A program made the translations under genes and the position numbers. This document shows, in pieces, positions 45,343 through 54,638 of a DNA stretch of 64,000 nucleotides. Numbering within the stretch: the first letter of the stretch is position 1; each line of letters opens with the position of its first letter. Below the pieces are notes generated by a model. That model made no database searches. It was given only the letters and a program-made list of their open reading frames with translations, and was not told the origin of the DNA. Origin of the DNA: Mycolicibacterium llatzerense (GTDB lineage Bacteria; Actinomycetota; Actinomycetes; Mycobacteriales; Mycobacteriaceae); assembly GCF_000878195.1 (NCBI RefSeq), contig NZ_JXST01000007.1, positions 62,001 through 126,000 on the forward strand. The letters are read 5' to 3'.

Positions 45343-46416
45343 ATGGCAACCACCGGGGCCTTGGCGCTGATCTCCGACGCCGGACTGCGCGCTGAGATCG
45401 AGCGGATCGCGGCGGCGGCGGGGATTCGGGTGGTGTACGCGGCAGAGCCTTCCGGCCGTAAAGCCTGGGTCGGCGCCGCGGCAGTGCTGCTCGATGTCGA
45501 GGCAGCACAGCGCTGTCGCGAGCTGGGGATGCCACGGCGGCCCGCGGTGCTCCTGATCGCCGCCGACACGCCGGGGACCCGCGAGTTCGAGGCCGCGATG
45601 GTGATCGGTGCGCAGGCGGTCATCACCTTGCCCGGCCAGGAGTCCGGACTGGTCGGTGTCCTGTCCGAAGCCGCGGCCGGCGAATCCGATGGGCGCCGCG
45701 GCGCCGTCGTCGCGGTGATCGGTGGCCGCGGGGGCGGCGGTGCATCGGTGTTTGCGATCGCCTTGGCGCAGGCCGCGGCCGAACCGGACCGCGAGTGTCT
45801 GCTCGTTGATGTCGACGCCTGGGGCGGCGGCATCGACCTGGCCCTCGGCGCCGAGTGTGATGCCGGCCTGCGCTGGCCGGATCTCGCGGCAGCGGGCGGG
45901 CGGCTCAGCTTTCCGGCCTTGCGTGATGCGCTGCCGCGCCGGCGCGGGGTGGTGGTCCTGTCGGCCGGACGCGCCGGCGTCGAGTTGAGACCGACGGCGC
46001 TCGCCGCGGTGGTCGAGGCCGGGAGCCGCGCCGGCGCCACCGTGATCTGCGACGTGCCGCGGCAGTCGTCGCCCGCGGCCGAGACGGTGCTGGCGGCAGC
46101 CGATCTCGTGGTCGTGGTGGCACCGGCGGAGCTGCGGTCCTGCGCGGCGACCCGGGTGGTGGCCGACTGGGTGACGGCGGTCAACCCGAATGTCGGCCTG
46201 GTGGTCCGGGGCCCCGCGCCCGGCGGCCTTCGCGCTGCGGAGATGGCGACGATCCTGGGGCTGCCGCTGCTGGCGGCCATGCGTGCGGAGAGCAACCTCG
46301 ACGGTGCGCTGGAGCGGGGCGGTCTCGGTCGTAGTCTGCGGCGCCGGTCGCCACTGACCGTGGCCGCCCGCCGTGTGCTCGCGGTGCTGCACCAGCAGCC
46401 GGGGGAGGCGGCATGA
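45343..46416 (+). CDS. ssd: Septum site-determining-like protein Ssd (Rv3660c type)
   Basis: A 357-residue MinD/CpaE-like ATPase relative, equivalent to Rv3660c (Ssd). An N-terminal receiver-like region is followed by AVIGGRGGGGASVFAIALAQ, a P-loop lacking the usual lysine pattern, then LLVDVDAWGGGIDLALG. In tad clusters the CpaE-like protein localises the pilus machinery; in M. tuberculosis it affects septum formation. ATG 45343 is used; the frame upstream runs through the 6C RNA region and is not coding. It overlaps the tadA-like gene by ATGA. Confidence 0.9.
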   Translation: MATTGALALISDAGLRAEIERIAAAAGIRVVYAAEPSGRKAWVGAAAVLLDVEAAQRCRELGMPRRPAVLLIAADTPGTREFEAAMVIGAQAVITLPGQESGLVGVLSEAAAGESDGRRGAVVAVIGGRGGGGASVFAIALAQAAAEPDRECLLVDVDAWGGGIDLALGAECDAGLRWPDLAAAGGRLSFPALRDALPRRRGVVVLSAGRAGVELRPTALAAVVEAGSRAGATVICDVPRQSSPAAETVLAAADLVVVVAPAELRSCAATRVVADWVTAVNPNVGLVVRGPAPGGLRAAEMATILGLPLLAAMRAESNLDGALERGGLGRSLRRRSPLTVAARRVLAVLHQQPGEAA

Positions 46417-47267
46417 CGTCGTCATTGGTGGACCGCGTCCGGGAACGACTGGCCGCGCAGACCAGCGGTGCGCTGCATCCGAACGCGGTGGCTGCCGCCA
46501 TCCGCGCGGAGTCCGGCGGTGTGCTCGCCGACAGCGACGTGCTCGCCGGCATGCGGCTGCTGCAGACCGAACTGACCGGTGCCGGGATTCTGGAACCGCT
46601 ACTGCGGGCACCCGGTACCACCGACGTGCTGGTCAGCGCACCCGACGAGGTGTGGGTAGACGACGGAAACGGGTTGCGCCGCAGCACGATCCGTTTCCCG
46701 GACGAGACCGCCGTGCAGCGCCTGGCGCAACGGCTGGCGCTGGCTGCCGGCCGCCGCCTGGACGACTCGCAACCCTGGGTCGACGGCCACCTCGGTGGGA
46801 TCGGCGGTGGCCTGAATGTGCGGTTGCACGCCGTGCTGCCCCCGATCGCCGCGGCAGGCACCTGCCTGTCGCTGCGGGTGCTGCGACCCGCGACCCAAGA
46901 CCTGACCGGCCTCGTCGGGTCCGGGGCCATCGCGCCGCCCGCCGCCTCGTTGATCGCCGACATCGTTGCGGCGCGGCTGGCGTTCCTGGTCTCCGGCGGA
47001 ACCGGAGCCGGCAAGACCACCATGCTGTCGGCGCTCCTGGGGGCCGTCGATCCCGCCGAGCGGATCGTCTGCGTCGAGGATGCCGCCGAGCTGGCGCCGC
47101 GCCATCCGCACCTGGTCCGCTTGGTGGCTCGCGGCGCCAACGTCGAAGGCGTCGGCGCGGTGACGGTGCGCGACCTGGTTCGGCAGGCACTGCGGATGCG
47201 CCCCGATCGCATCGTCGTCGGCGAAGTGCGCGGTGCGGAGGTCGTGGATCTGCTCGCCGCGCTCAAC
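46413..47267 (+). pseudogene. tadA: 5' part of the TadA-like pilus ATPase gene, interrupted
   Basis: This is the first 285 codons of a TadA/CpaF type II/IV secretion ATPase (Rv3659c type). Present are the N-terminal domain, Walker A SGGTGAGKTTMLSA and Walker B DRIVVGEVRGAEVVDLLAALN. The reading frame then enters foreign sequence and ends at 47429 after 53 unrelated codons. The missing continuation, beginning TGHEGGAGTVHANS, is found in frame at 52714. The protein as it stands has lost the histidine box and C-terminal domain and cannot be a functional ATPase. Confidence 0.93.
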
Positions 47268-47398
47268 CCACCCATTAGTTGCCAAAAATTTTCGTCAACC
47301 ATCATTTGGCCACTTGACAATGTTGAGGACGCGTTCGCGACAGTGCGAAGGGTGCGGGGCATTAGGGACGGGGCGATGCCCCGCTTGGAGTTCTCCGA

Positions 47399-48085
47399 GT
47401 GGTTAGGTTGGGCGCTGTGGCCAATGTGAGTCGGGTTTGGCAAAGTCCTACATTCGCGAAGACCGTGGGGGCGTCGTATGACTGGGCGATGGGCCAGGAG
47501 TCTGCCGCTCGCCGGTTTGGCCGTCTTGTGATGGGTGCTGACGTTGATCGTGTTTATCGCGCGATGGACGTGATCGGCGACATGCCGAGCGGTGCAGAGA
47601 TTCTCGATGTGCCGTGTGGTGGCGGGATCGCGATGCGTCGGTTGCGACCCGATCAGGACGTCAGCTACGTGGGCTTGGACATTTCGGCGCCGATGTTGGA
47701 GCTTGCCCGCCGCAGAATTCCTGCCGAACATCGCGATCGGACCACCCTGATCGAGGGCAGCATCGAACACATGCCTTTCGACGATGGCCGGTTCGATTTG
47801 TGCGTGTGCTTCAACGGGTTGCACTGTGTCCCGGAGCCGGCCGCCGCGGTGGCGGAGATCGCGCGGTGTTTGCGCCCAGGCGGTCGTCTGATCGGCGAGT
47901 TCGCCGTTCGTGGACAACTCCGCCGCGCTGACATCTACATGACCGGGCTGCGGGCTGCGGGCGCGTTTGGCCCTGCGGGCACACGGACCGACGCCCACCG
48001 GTGGCTCACTGACGCCGGTCTGGTGATCGACGTGCTCGAGTGCACCGGAGCGATCGCCCATTTCGACACACACCGGCCTTTGTGA
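47399..48085 (+). CDS. SAM-dependent methyltransferase, transposon cargo
   Basis: A 228-residue class I methyltransferase. Motif I is ILDVPCGGGIAMRR, the acidic strand is YVGLDISAPMLELARR, and later motifs are MPFDDGRFDLCVCFNGLHCV and RCLRPGGRLIG. It resembles small-molecule (UbiE/menaquinone-like) methyltransferases. A TTGACA box at 47314 may drive it. GTG 47399 or GTG 47426 could start it. It points toward tnpC. Cargo in Tn554 elements often gives resistance, but no such role is shown here. Confidence 0.85.
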   Translation: MVRLGAVANVSRVWQSPTFAKTVGASYDWAMGQESAARRFGRLVMGADVDRVYRAMDVIGDMPSGAEILDVPCGGGIAMRRLRPDQDVSYVGLDISAPMLELARRRIPAEHRDRTTLIEGSIEHMPFDDGRFDLCVCFNGLHCVPEPAAAVAEIARCLRPGGRLIGEFAVRGQLRRADIYMTGLRAAGAFGPAGTRTDAHRWLTDAGLVIDVLECTGAIAHFDTHRPL

Positions 48086-48142
48086 CTGGCTCATAGGTCT
48101 CCTTTTCGAGTGACTGCGCTACGACGCTTCGGTCTGGCCGCG

Positions 48143-48751
48143 TTAACGCAGCTCCGGGCCGCCAGCGCCAAATAGTTGCGTCACGTTGCGCTGTCGTTCG
48201 CGTTTGACGTTGGCCCGCGCCCCGTCGAGTGATCGAGTGAGTTTCTGCACTTCGATGTGCGCGTCTTTGAGGTTCTGATTGGCTACGGCTAGCAGGCCTC
48301 GCAGACGTGCGTTCTCGTCAACGAGATGCACGCCGTCGGGGTCGTAGAGTTGGCCGATAAGATCGGCGATGCGTGAATCCCGTTCGGCTAGATCGGCTTT
48401 GAGTTTCTTGGCGAGCCCTTCGGCGTTGATGGCTCTTTCGCGCCAGGACGAGGTTCGACCGTCAACGCGGTCTTCAGCCCGGGTCGTAACGGCGATTTGC
48501 GAGGCGTTGCGCGCGTCGAGGATGGCCTGGGTCAGCTCGGGATGGCGCGGGTCGTAGATGAATGTCTTGCCGACCCCGGCGAGGTCGCACACGTCTTTGA
48601 CGGTGAACGGAATACCGGTTTTCGTGAGTCTGCTCAACGCTTTTCGGACCCGTTGTTCACACTCGATGCTGCGGTGTGCCCGCTTCTCGATCGCTTCCAC
48701 TGGGCGTCGGCGCTTTGCGGCAACTCGTGGATTTGGACTGTGCGCAGTCAT
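48143..48751 (-). CDS. tnpC: TnpC-like accessory transposition protein (DUF6262 type)
   Basis: A 202-residue protein with an N-terminal HTH-like region (VKDVCDLAGVGKTFIYDPRH) and a long coiled coil (ADLAERDSRIADLIGQLYD ... KDAHIEVQKLTRSLDGARA). This is the DUF6262/TnpC type that accompanies tnpA and tnpB in Tn554-like elements and helps orient or promote transposition. ATG 48751 overlaps the tnpB stop (ATGA). The longer upstream frame lies inside tnpB. Confidence 0.88.
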   Translation of the reverse strand: MTAHSPNPRVAAKRRRPVEAIEKRAHRSIECEQRVRKALSRLTKTGIPFTVKDVCDLAGVGKTFIYDPRHPELTQAILDARNASQIAVTTRAEDRVDGRTSSWRERAINAEGLAKKLKADLAERDSRIADLIGQLYDPDGVHLVDENARLRGLLAVANQNLKDAHIEVQKLTRSLDGARANVKRERQRNVTQLFGAGGPELR

Positions 48752-51408
48752 GCGGTCGTCGTCTCCGATCCTTGGGCCGGTGGCGCAAGTTGGTCGAGCG
48801 TCCATCCGGTGGTGAACACGGGATGGAAGTAGTCATGTGTCGGGCTGCGCAGGTCGAGCTTTTCGGCTTCTTCGAGCAGGCCGAGCTCATCGAGGGCCTC
48901 GCGCAGTCCGGCGAGAACGGGTTGCCAAGGGTCCCACGCGGACAGGATGTAGTCGCGGGCGTCCTCGTTAGGGGCGCCCTCGGCGAAGTGAAAAGCGGCG
49001 TCGCGCTTGCGTTCCCAGTACGCCAGATCAGCACCGGTGAGGGCGAAGTGCTCGCACGGGCCCTGAGGACCGCTGGTGCAGTTCTTCGAGAAGGGGCAGC
49101 TTTCGCCGCCGACCACGGGGCCGTATCGGCAGATGCCGTGCTCCACCGGTATCACCGCCAAGTCGATCCTGTCGCGCACCGCCGCCGGATCGGCGTCCAG
49201 GTCGCCGGGCCGCAGCAGGATGGTGCCGGGCTTGTTGGTTCCTGGTCCGGCGGCCCAGATCTGCTTGAGGTGCTTGGCCATACTTGCGTCGTTGTAGCGG
49301 GCGTAGTGCGCGAGTGCTTCGTCGGAGAAATGACCGAGCAGCTGGCGGACCAGTTCTGCCGGGGCGCCGCTGTTGAGCAGCGATGTCGCGAGCGTTGCAC
49401 GGGTCTGGTGGGTGGTGATCCCGGACAGGCCCAGACCGGCAAACCACTTCCTCCACGCATTGCTGAACGAGGTGTAGGACACCTCCAAGGTCAGATCCGG
49501 ATTCAGATGCGCACCGGGGAACAACGGCATCGTTCGTTCCCATTCGGCCTCGAGCCGCTCACGCCCGGAACCGTCGAGCGCAGCAAGGCGCTTGCGGTAA
49601 CGGTTGCGCAGCTTGGCCTTGGTGATCGCCTGGCGGCGCAATAGACGCTCGTAAACCGGTACGTGGCAAGGTATTCCGTAATCGACCACGTTGATTTTGC
49701 TGATGTCGCGCCAAAGGTACGGCTGCGCGACCCCGACCATCCCGATGCAGCCCAGGCGAAGGTTCAGAACCTCGCTGATCCGGCCACCCTGAAAAGCCTG
49801 TACCAGCCAGATGTCAGACAAGCCCACCTCGGCGGAATCCAATTCGTCGAGGGCACGCAAATTGTCGGGATCGACGAGCAGTTGATAATCACCGAAGCTC
49901 AACGGCCGGGGCAGCGGGTTTCTGGCGGGAACCGGGAAATCAGGAAACCGCAGAAGGAAATCTTCGGGCACCGTCGATGCCCGGCCGCGTTCCTTACTGT
50001 GCGCCAACACAATATGCGCATTGCGCATCAAGACGTGGCGGGAGCGCTCGACCAGCACCCCGTCAGCCTTTCGGGCTTCGTCAATCAGCGGTGGGACAGG
50101 GATCTGCTCCTTGAACCACAGATTGACCAGTTCTTTGATCGTGAGCGCGTCGACGGCATGCAGCAGCGCCGGATCGTTCCCGCGGTCCGGGCGTATTTGT
50201 TCCAGAACGTACGACAACAGCACGGTTCCCGAGCGTCGGTAAAACACCGTCCCCGTCGAGACCCGTTTCCCGTCGGGTTCAAGGGACTGGTCATAGAGGT
50301 AATCCCACAGCGCGTCTCGCAGCCAACGCTGGGAGATGCGTGTGAGGTCCCACACCGAACGACGCCGCTCACCAATTTGACTGCCGGGAAACGCTTTCCC
50401 CCCAGAGACGACATGGTCAAACCAGCCCGCCTCTTTCGCGGTCTCTTTAGTCAGCAGAAGGCTGCGCGCCGCGATGGGCAGATCCCGCCAGATGCGCTGC
50501 TGGGCCCTGTTGTCCTGATCGTCGGCCATCGCATCCACGAACGGGTCGATCAGCGATATAGCACCCGACTTCGCGAGTTGGTCCACTACCGCCTGGATGT
50601 CCCAGGGCCGCCACTGCGTGCGCCGCGCCGTTTTTGCGTGACGGTCGAGCCCGTAGCGAATTTCGCGCTGCAAACCCGCGGGCAGGCCAGCCAAATGCAG
50701 TTCTCCGCGACTATCGGGAGTCCGCACCGTTTCACGCGTCGCGGGTGAGGCCAGCCATTCCTCGAACATCGCCACCGACGGCGGGGTTCCGCGTCGCCTC
50801 CTCCACAGCTGCCAGCCGCTCAGGTGGGTGCGGCACAGGTTGCGCTTGCTTGGGCCCTCGAACTGACCGCAGTCAGCGTCTCGGACGCAGAGCCGCACCG
50901 AGCACTCGGTGCCGAAGGGCGGTAGTGGTTCTTGTGTTGCACACCAATCAGTTTCACTGAAGTCGCCCTCGCGACTGGCTCTGCGCCGACGTTTAGCATG
51001 TTGCGAGCACAGTCCGTTGCCTATTGCTTCTCGGTTGTCACCGCAGATGGAGCACCCCGGGCGGCGTTCCAAGCCCCACCCCCAGCTTCGGGAACCTGTC
51101 GGGCGTGCGGTGGCGACGAACTCGGCGAGAGTCGTCGACTCTTTGATCGCAGCGAATTCCTGTGCGTGGAGGATGCACATGATGCTGGTGTAGGTCTGCC
51201 CGGGCAGGCCCAGGCACCCCTCAACGGGGCAGGCCCACCCGTAGGTGGAATGGTTGCGCGGGAACACGATCGGCTCCGCCAACAACCACGCTGGAAACTT
51301 CTGGCTGATCAGCTCGTACCGCTGCTGCGCGGGCAGCTGCATATAGTCCGAGGCGGTATCAACCAGGGTAGGGCCGGAGAGCTCGCTGAGCGCGGCTTCG
51401 GTGCTCAT
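48748..51408 (-). CDS. tnpB: TnpB-type tyrosine recombinase
   Basis: An 886-residue protein. The N-terminal third has cysteine pairs suggestive of zinc binding (CSICGDNREAIGNGLCSQH). The C-terminal catalytic domain has the arginine in FQGGRISEVLNLR, the H-x2-R motif in THQTRATLATSLL, and LLGHFSDEALAHYARY with the tyrosine. It is larger than classical Tn554 TnpB, as in other large recombinases of this group. ATG 51408 overlaps the tnpA stop (ATGA); the frame continues upstream only inside tnpA. Confidence 0.9.
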   Translation of the reverse strand: MSTEAALSELSGPTLVDTASDYMQLPAQQRYELISQKFPAWLLAEPIVFPRNHSTYGWACPVEGCLGLPGQTYTSIMCILHAQEFAAIKESTTLAEFVATARPTGSRSWGWGLERRPGCSICGDNREAIGNGLCSQHAKRRRRASREGDFSETDWCATQEPLPPFGTECSVRLCVRDADCGQFEGPSKRNLCRTHLSGWQLWRRRRGTPPSVAMFEEWLASPATRETVRTPDSRGELHLAGLPAGLQREIRYGLDRHAKTARRTQWRPWDIQAVVDQLAKSGAISLIDPFVDAMADDQDNRAQQRIWRDLPIAARSLLLTKETAKEAGWFDHVVSGGKAFPGSQIGERRRSVWDLTRISQRWLRDALWDYLYDQSLEPDGKRVSTGTVFYRRSGTVLLSYVLEQIRPDRGNDPALLHAVDALTIKELVNLWFKEQIPVPPLIDEARKADGVLVERSRHVLMRNAHIVLAHSKERGRASTVPEDFLLRFPDFPVPARNPLPRPLSFGDYQLLVDPDNLRALDELDSAEVGLSDIWLVQAFQGGRISEVLNLRLGCIGMVGVAQPYLWRDISKINVVDYGIPCHVPVYERLLRRQAITKAKLRNRYRKRLAALDGSGRERLEAEWERTMPLFPGAHLNPDLTLEVSYTSFSNAWRKWFAGLGLSGITTHQTRATLATSLLNSGAPAELVRQLLGHFSDEALAHYARYNDASMAKHLKQIWAAGPGTNKPGTILLRPGDLDADPAAVRDRIDLAVIPVEHGICRYGPVVGGESCPFSKNCTSGPQGPCEHFALTGADLAYWERKRDAAFHFAEGAPNEDARDYILSAWDPWQPVLAGLREALDELGLLEEAEKLDLRSPTHDYFHPVFTTGWTLDQLAPPAQGSETTTA

Positions 51409-52637
51409 GCCTGGGCTCCGTCGCCGTCGGTGCCGCTGGACAATCCGGGGGCCGACTCCCACACACGATGCAGGTGCTTCATCGCCTCGCGGTTCGCCGA
51501 CTTTCCGTATAACTCGGTGACCATGGACGGGCTGGTCCAGCCGAACTCCTGAGCGACCATCTCCGCGTTGAAATCTGTTTCCGCATATAACGCTGCTGCG
51601 GCCCGGTGGCGGAACGCGTGCGGGGTGATGCGGGCATTCAGACCGGCGCGCTGGCACGAGCGTCGCAGCATTTTGCGCACCGCCGAGGTGGTCAGCGCCC
51701 GGCCCGGCGAGGTGCCCCGCAGATGCACCAGCACCTGCTCGTGGTCAACCAGATGCGCAATCGGGTGGTACTCGTCGAGCAGGTACCCATAGAACGTGCT
51801 GATCATGGCCGGACTCACTGCGCGGATGACCCCGTCCAGGACATAGCCGTCCACGCTCAGACCGGCAGACGCATACGCCTTGGCTCGTGCCCGGTTGGGG
51901 TTGTCATCCCGGCCGACGATATGGATATGCGGGTCGGCGCGTTGGCCGCACGGGTGGTTGTCGGACAGGTGAAGGTCGCAAAAACGCAGGCCGCACATGC
52001 CGCCGACCCGCAGACCACCGTCGTGAAGCCAGGTGACGATCATCAGATCACGCGCGGTGGTCAGCACCGACGGCTCGAACAACGACGCCACCACTGAGTC
52101 CGCCAGGAATCGTGGTCGGCGTGCAGACTTGCGGGGCGCCAACGGATTTGATGTGACCTGCCGCGAGCCTTTGCGTTTCGCCGTCCTGGGCGCGGTCTCG
52201 AAGCCGGCGACCAGTTCACCGCTGGCCTGTCCTTTCGCTGCCAAGGCGAGGTAGTAGGCCTTCACGATGGTGGCCACGTTGGCTGCTGCCGCCGCGCCCA
52301 ACGGCTTTTGCTTCGGCGCCCGCCAGGGCACCCCGTAGACACCGTCAGCTTGCCCGGTGAGCCCATTCATATAGCGGCGCAGGTCATCGAGCGTCACCGC
52401 GGTCGTGGGCTTGCGGTTCACGTGAAGCCAGTTGAGGTGATCAACCAGGCTGTAGGCATACGTTTCTTGAGTTGACGGGCCGAACCGGGTCAAGACATCC
52501 AGCGATGGCCGGTGCAGTTCCCCTGACGGCGTGAAAATCCAGTACGACTGCCGGCCACCGGAGTGACCGATCCTTCGGACAGTGAATCCATCTTCGAGCA
52601 AGTCCCAACCTCCCCAGTAGCAATGTGACGAACGCAT
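51405..52637 (-). CDS. tnpA: TnpA-type tyrosine recombinase
   Basis: A 410-residue tyrosine recombinase. The catalytic arginine is in HDGGLRVGGMCGLRF, HxxR is in PHAFRHRAAAALYAE, the histidine/tryptophan box is EFGWTSPS and the nucleophile tyrosine is in MVTELYGKSA. ATG 52637 is chosen because the open frame upstream leaves the element into tadA and tadB sequence. It is the first of three coupled genes; its start is 76 bp from the element's right end. Confidence 0.9.
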   Translation of the reverse strand: MRSSHCYWGGWDLLEDGFTVRRIGHSGGRQSYWIFTPSGELHRPSLDVLTRFGPSTQETYAYSLVDHLNWLHVNRKPTTAVTLDDLRRYMNGLTGQADGVYGVPWRAPKQKPLGAAAAANVATIVKAYYLALAAKGQASGELVAGFETAPRTAKRKGSRQVTSNPLAPRKSARRPRFLADSVVASLFEPSVLTTARDLMIVTWLHDGGLRVGGMCGLRFCDLHLSDNHPCGQRADPHIHIVGRDDNPNRARAKAYASAGLSVDGYVLDGVIRAVSPAMISTFYGYLLDEYHPIAHLVDHEQVLVHLRGTSPGRALTTSAVRKMLRRSCQRAGLNARITPHAFRHRAAAALYAETDFNAEMVAQEFGWTSPSMVTELYGKSANREAMKHLHRVWESAPGLSSGTDGDGAQA

Positions 52638-52713
52638 TGCTACTGGGCGTCCGTGACGCCGGGAAAGAGACTCTCCGCGGACGTACCGAACGTTCACGGA
52701 GTAGGCATCTAAG

Positions 52714-53025
52714 ACGGGCCACGAGGGCGGTGCCGGGACGGTCCACGCGAACAGCCCCGCCGAGGTGCCCGCCCGTATGGAGGCGTTGGCGGCGGTCGGC
52801 GGGTTGGACCGGGCGGCGCTGCATTCGCAACTGTCGGCCGCGTGCCAGGTGGTGCTGCACACCGCGCGTGCTCGTGATGGGCGACGGCACCTGAGCGAGA
52901 TCGCGGTGCTGCGCCGCGCCCCGGACGGGACTGTCACGGCCGTGACCGCATGGCACGTCGAGCGGGGCCTCGGCCCTGGGCGGCCCGCGCTGGGCGAGTT
53001 GCTGGCAGCTCGGGGCCGGTCGTGA
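52714..53025 (+). pseudogene. tadA: 3' part of the interrupted TadA-like ATPase gene
   Basis: This segment continues the 46413-47267 frame: TGHEGGAGTVHANSPAEVPA, the conserved histidine box of TadA ATPases, then the C-terminal domain ending LGELLAARGRS. Its TGA overlaps the GTG of the next gene. It has no start of its own and is a remnant unless the element excises. Confidence 0.93.
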
Positions 53026-53810
53026 GTCCCGCGCTGATGCTGGCACTGGCTGTGCTGGTCGCGCCCCGGCCGGGCGGCGTCAGGCGCCTCGGGCAGCGAA
53101 AACGGTTGGAGGGATTCGGGTCTCGTAGCGGAGCGCGGATGCCGTGGGTGGTGGCGGCAGCGGTCGCGGTGACGTCGCTGGTCGTCCTGCCGCTGCCGGT
53201 CACACTGGCGGGTGCGGCCGTGGTCGGGACCGCCGGGCTCCGCTGGCGGCGGTCGCGGCGCGCGGCCGAACGTGTCAGAGAAGCGCAGACCCTGCAGGGC
53301 GCCCTCGGCATCCTGGTCGGCGAACTGCGGGCCGGGGCGCATCCGGTGGCGGCGTTCGACGCCGCGGCCCACGAAGTGGACGGACCCGTCGCCACGGCGT
53401 TGGGGGAGGTCGCGGCGCGGGCCCGGCTGGGCGCCGATGTCTCGGCCGGTCTGCGCGCGGTCGCGGGATCGTCGGCACTGCCCGCCCACTGGCAGCGCCT
53501 CGCCGTTTACTGGCAACTGGCGCTCGACCACGGCCTGGCGATCGCCCCGCTGATGCGTGCCGCCGAGCGTGATGTCGTTGCCCGCGAACGTTTCTCATCG
53601 CGGATCAGGGCCGGTATGGCCGGAGCGCGAACAACGGCCGCGGTGCTGTCCGGACTGCCCGCGCTCGGAATTGTCCTGGGGCAGTTGATCGGTGCGCATC
53701 CCGTGCGCTTCCTGCTGGGCGATGGCGCGGTCGTGCTGGCGGTCGGGGTGGTGCTGTGCTGCCTCGGACTGCTGTGGTCGGACCGGATCATCGCAGGGGC
53801 GCAGCGATGA
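53022..53810 (+). CDS. TadB-like type II/IV secretion membrane protein (Rv3658c type)
   Basis: A 262-residue protein of the GspF/TadB family. Hydrophobic segments occur near the N-terminus (MLALAVLVAPRP and VVAAAVAVTSLVVLPL), and at the C-terminus (AVLSGLPALGIVLGQLIG and VLAVGVVLCCLGLLW). The T2SSF domain in between includes ALGILVGELRAGAHPVAAF. It would form the platform of the Tad pilus apparatus. GTG 53022 overlaps the tadA stop. Its expression may have been disturbed by the upstream insertion. Confidence 0.88.
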   Translation: MSPALMLALAVLVAPRPGGVRRLGQRKRLEGFGSRSGARMPWVVAAAVAVTSLVVLPLPVTLAGAAVVGTAGLRWRRSRRAAERVREAQTLQGALGILVGELRAGAHPVAAFDAAAHEVDGPVATALGEVAARARLGADVSAGLRAVAGSSALPAHWQRLAVYWQLALDHGLAIAPLMRAAERDVVARERFSSRIRAGMAGARTTAAVLSGLPALGIVLGQLIGAHPVRFLLGDGAVVLAVGVVLCCLGLLWSDRIIAGAQR

Positions 53811-54373
53811 GCGGCATCTTCCTGATGGCGTTCGCGCTCTTGCTGCTGCCCGGCCCAGCGGTGCACCGAATCCGTCCCCGCCTGCCGGACCGGTCGTCCC
53901 CGCCGGCGGCGCCGCGCGACGACCCGCTGGCGGTGCCATCGAGCTTGGACGTGCTGGCAGCCTGCCTGTCGGCGGGCATGGCGACCAGCGCCGCGGCCGC
54001 GGCGGCGGTGTCGTCAGCGCCTTCGGGTTTGGCCACCGTGCTGCGGCGTGCGGCCGAACTCCTGGCCCTGGGCGCCAGTCCGGCGACGGCCTGGTCGGAG
54101 CCGGGTGGCGGTACTGACCCGCACGTGGTCGCGCTGCTCCGGCTGGCGCGACGGTCGGCGTCGTCGGGCGCCGCGATGGCTCAGGGCGTCGCCGAACTGG
54201 CCGAGCAGGCCCGGGCCGACGCCGGTGACGCGGCGGACGCGGCCGCCGAGCGGGCCAACGTGTTGATCGCCGGTCCACTGGGGCTCTGCTACCTGCCGGC
54301 ATTCGTTTGTCTCGGCATCGTGCCGGTGGTCGCCGGCCTGGCCGGTGACGTGTTCCGGTCGGGGGTGTTCTGA
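53807..54373 (+). CDS. TadC-like type II/IV secretion membrane protein (Rv3657c type)
   Basis: A 188-residue GspF/TadC relative, short as in mycobacteria. It starts with a hydrophobic helix (IFLMAFALLLLPGPAV), has an alanine-rich T2SSF-like middle (SLDVLAACLSAGMATSAAAA), and ends with LCYLPAFVCLGIVPVVAGLA. ATG 53807 overlaps the tadB stop. It precedes the broken pilin gene by 23 bp. Confidence 0.88.
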   Translation: MSGIFLMAFALLLLPGPAVHRIRPRLPDRSSPPAAPRDDPLAVPSSLDVLAACLSAGMATSAAAAAAVSSAPSGLATVLRRAAELLALGASPATAWSEPGGGTDPHVVALLRLARRSASSGAAMAQGVAELAEQARADAGDAADAAAERANVLIAGPLGLCYLPAFVCLGIVPVVAGLAGDVFRSGVF

Positions 54374-54396
54374 TCACAACAAGGGGAGGAAAAACC

Positions 54397-54573
54397 ATGA
54401 AAATCAACAGCTTTCGCAACTGGGAAGCCCGGGCGACCCTGCTGCTCACCGATGAGAGCGGCATGTCCAGCAAGTTTATCGCGGCAAATCCTGTGTCACG
54501 GTGCCGTGGTGTCTGCATTCCTGCGATATGCCTCGGGGTAATGCACGCACCGTGTCTGAATATCTCGGCATGA
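54397..54573 (+). pseudogene. Flp pilin gene truncated by an insertion
   Basis: A strong ribosome binding site (GGGGAGGA) and MKINSFRNWEARATLLLTDE, then SGMS match the start of an Rv3656c-type Flp pilin, whose processing site is normally SGMSTVEYA. After about codon 23 the sequence diverges and gives an unrelated tail without the hydrophobic pilin core, stopping at codon 59. The junction is around 54464-54470. The rest of the gene should be beyond the element that begins here. Confidence 0.8.
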
Positions 54574-54638
54574 GCATTGTGGCGCAAGTCACATATGCTG
54601 CGTTGTTCGTGGTCCTGAAGGCCGTGGGCCGAAACGTC

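Larger units (their letters stand above)
47268..52713. mobile_element. Tn554-like transposon (5,446 bp) inside the tadA-like gene
   Basis: The intact gene would read GCGCTCAAC joined to ACGGGCCACGAG; the sequence between these positions is the insert. It carries three overlapping minus-strand genes, tnpA, tnpB and tnpC, the gene set of the Tn554 family, and a plus-strand cargo methyltransferase. No target-site duplication or terminal inverted repeat is visible, which fits a tyrosine-recombinase element. Removing it restores the tadA frame exactly. Confidence 0.92.

Noticed and set aside
46181..48094. A 637-codon minus-strand frame over ssd, tadA and the transposon end
   Set aside because: It crosses an insertion boundary and lies opposite recognised genes; composition is typical of a shadow frame.
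52714..53531. N-terminal extension of the tnpA frame out of the transposon
   Set aside because: The extension lies in host tadA and tadB sequence on the other strand and is an accident of the insertion.
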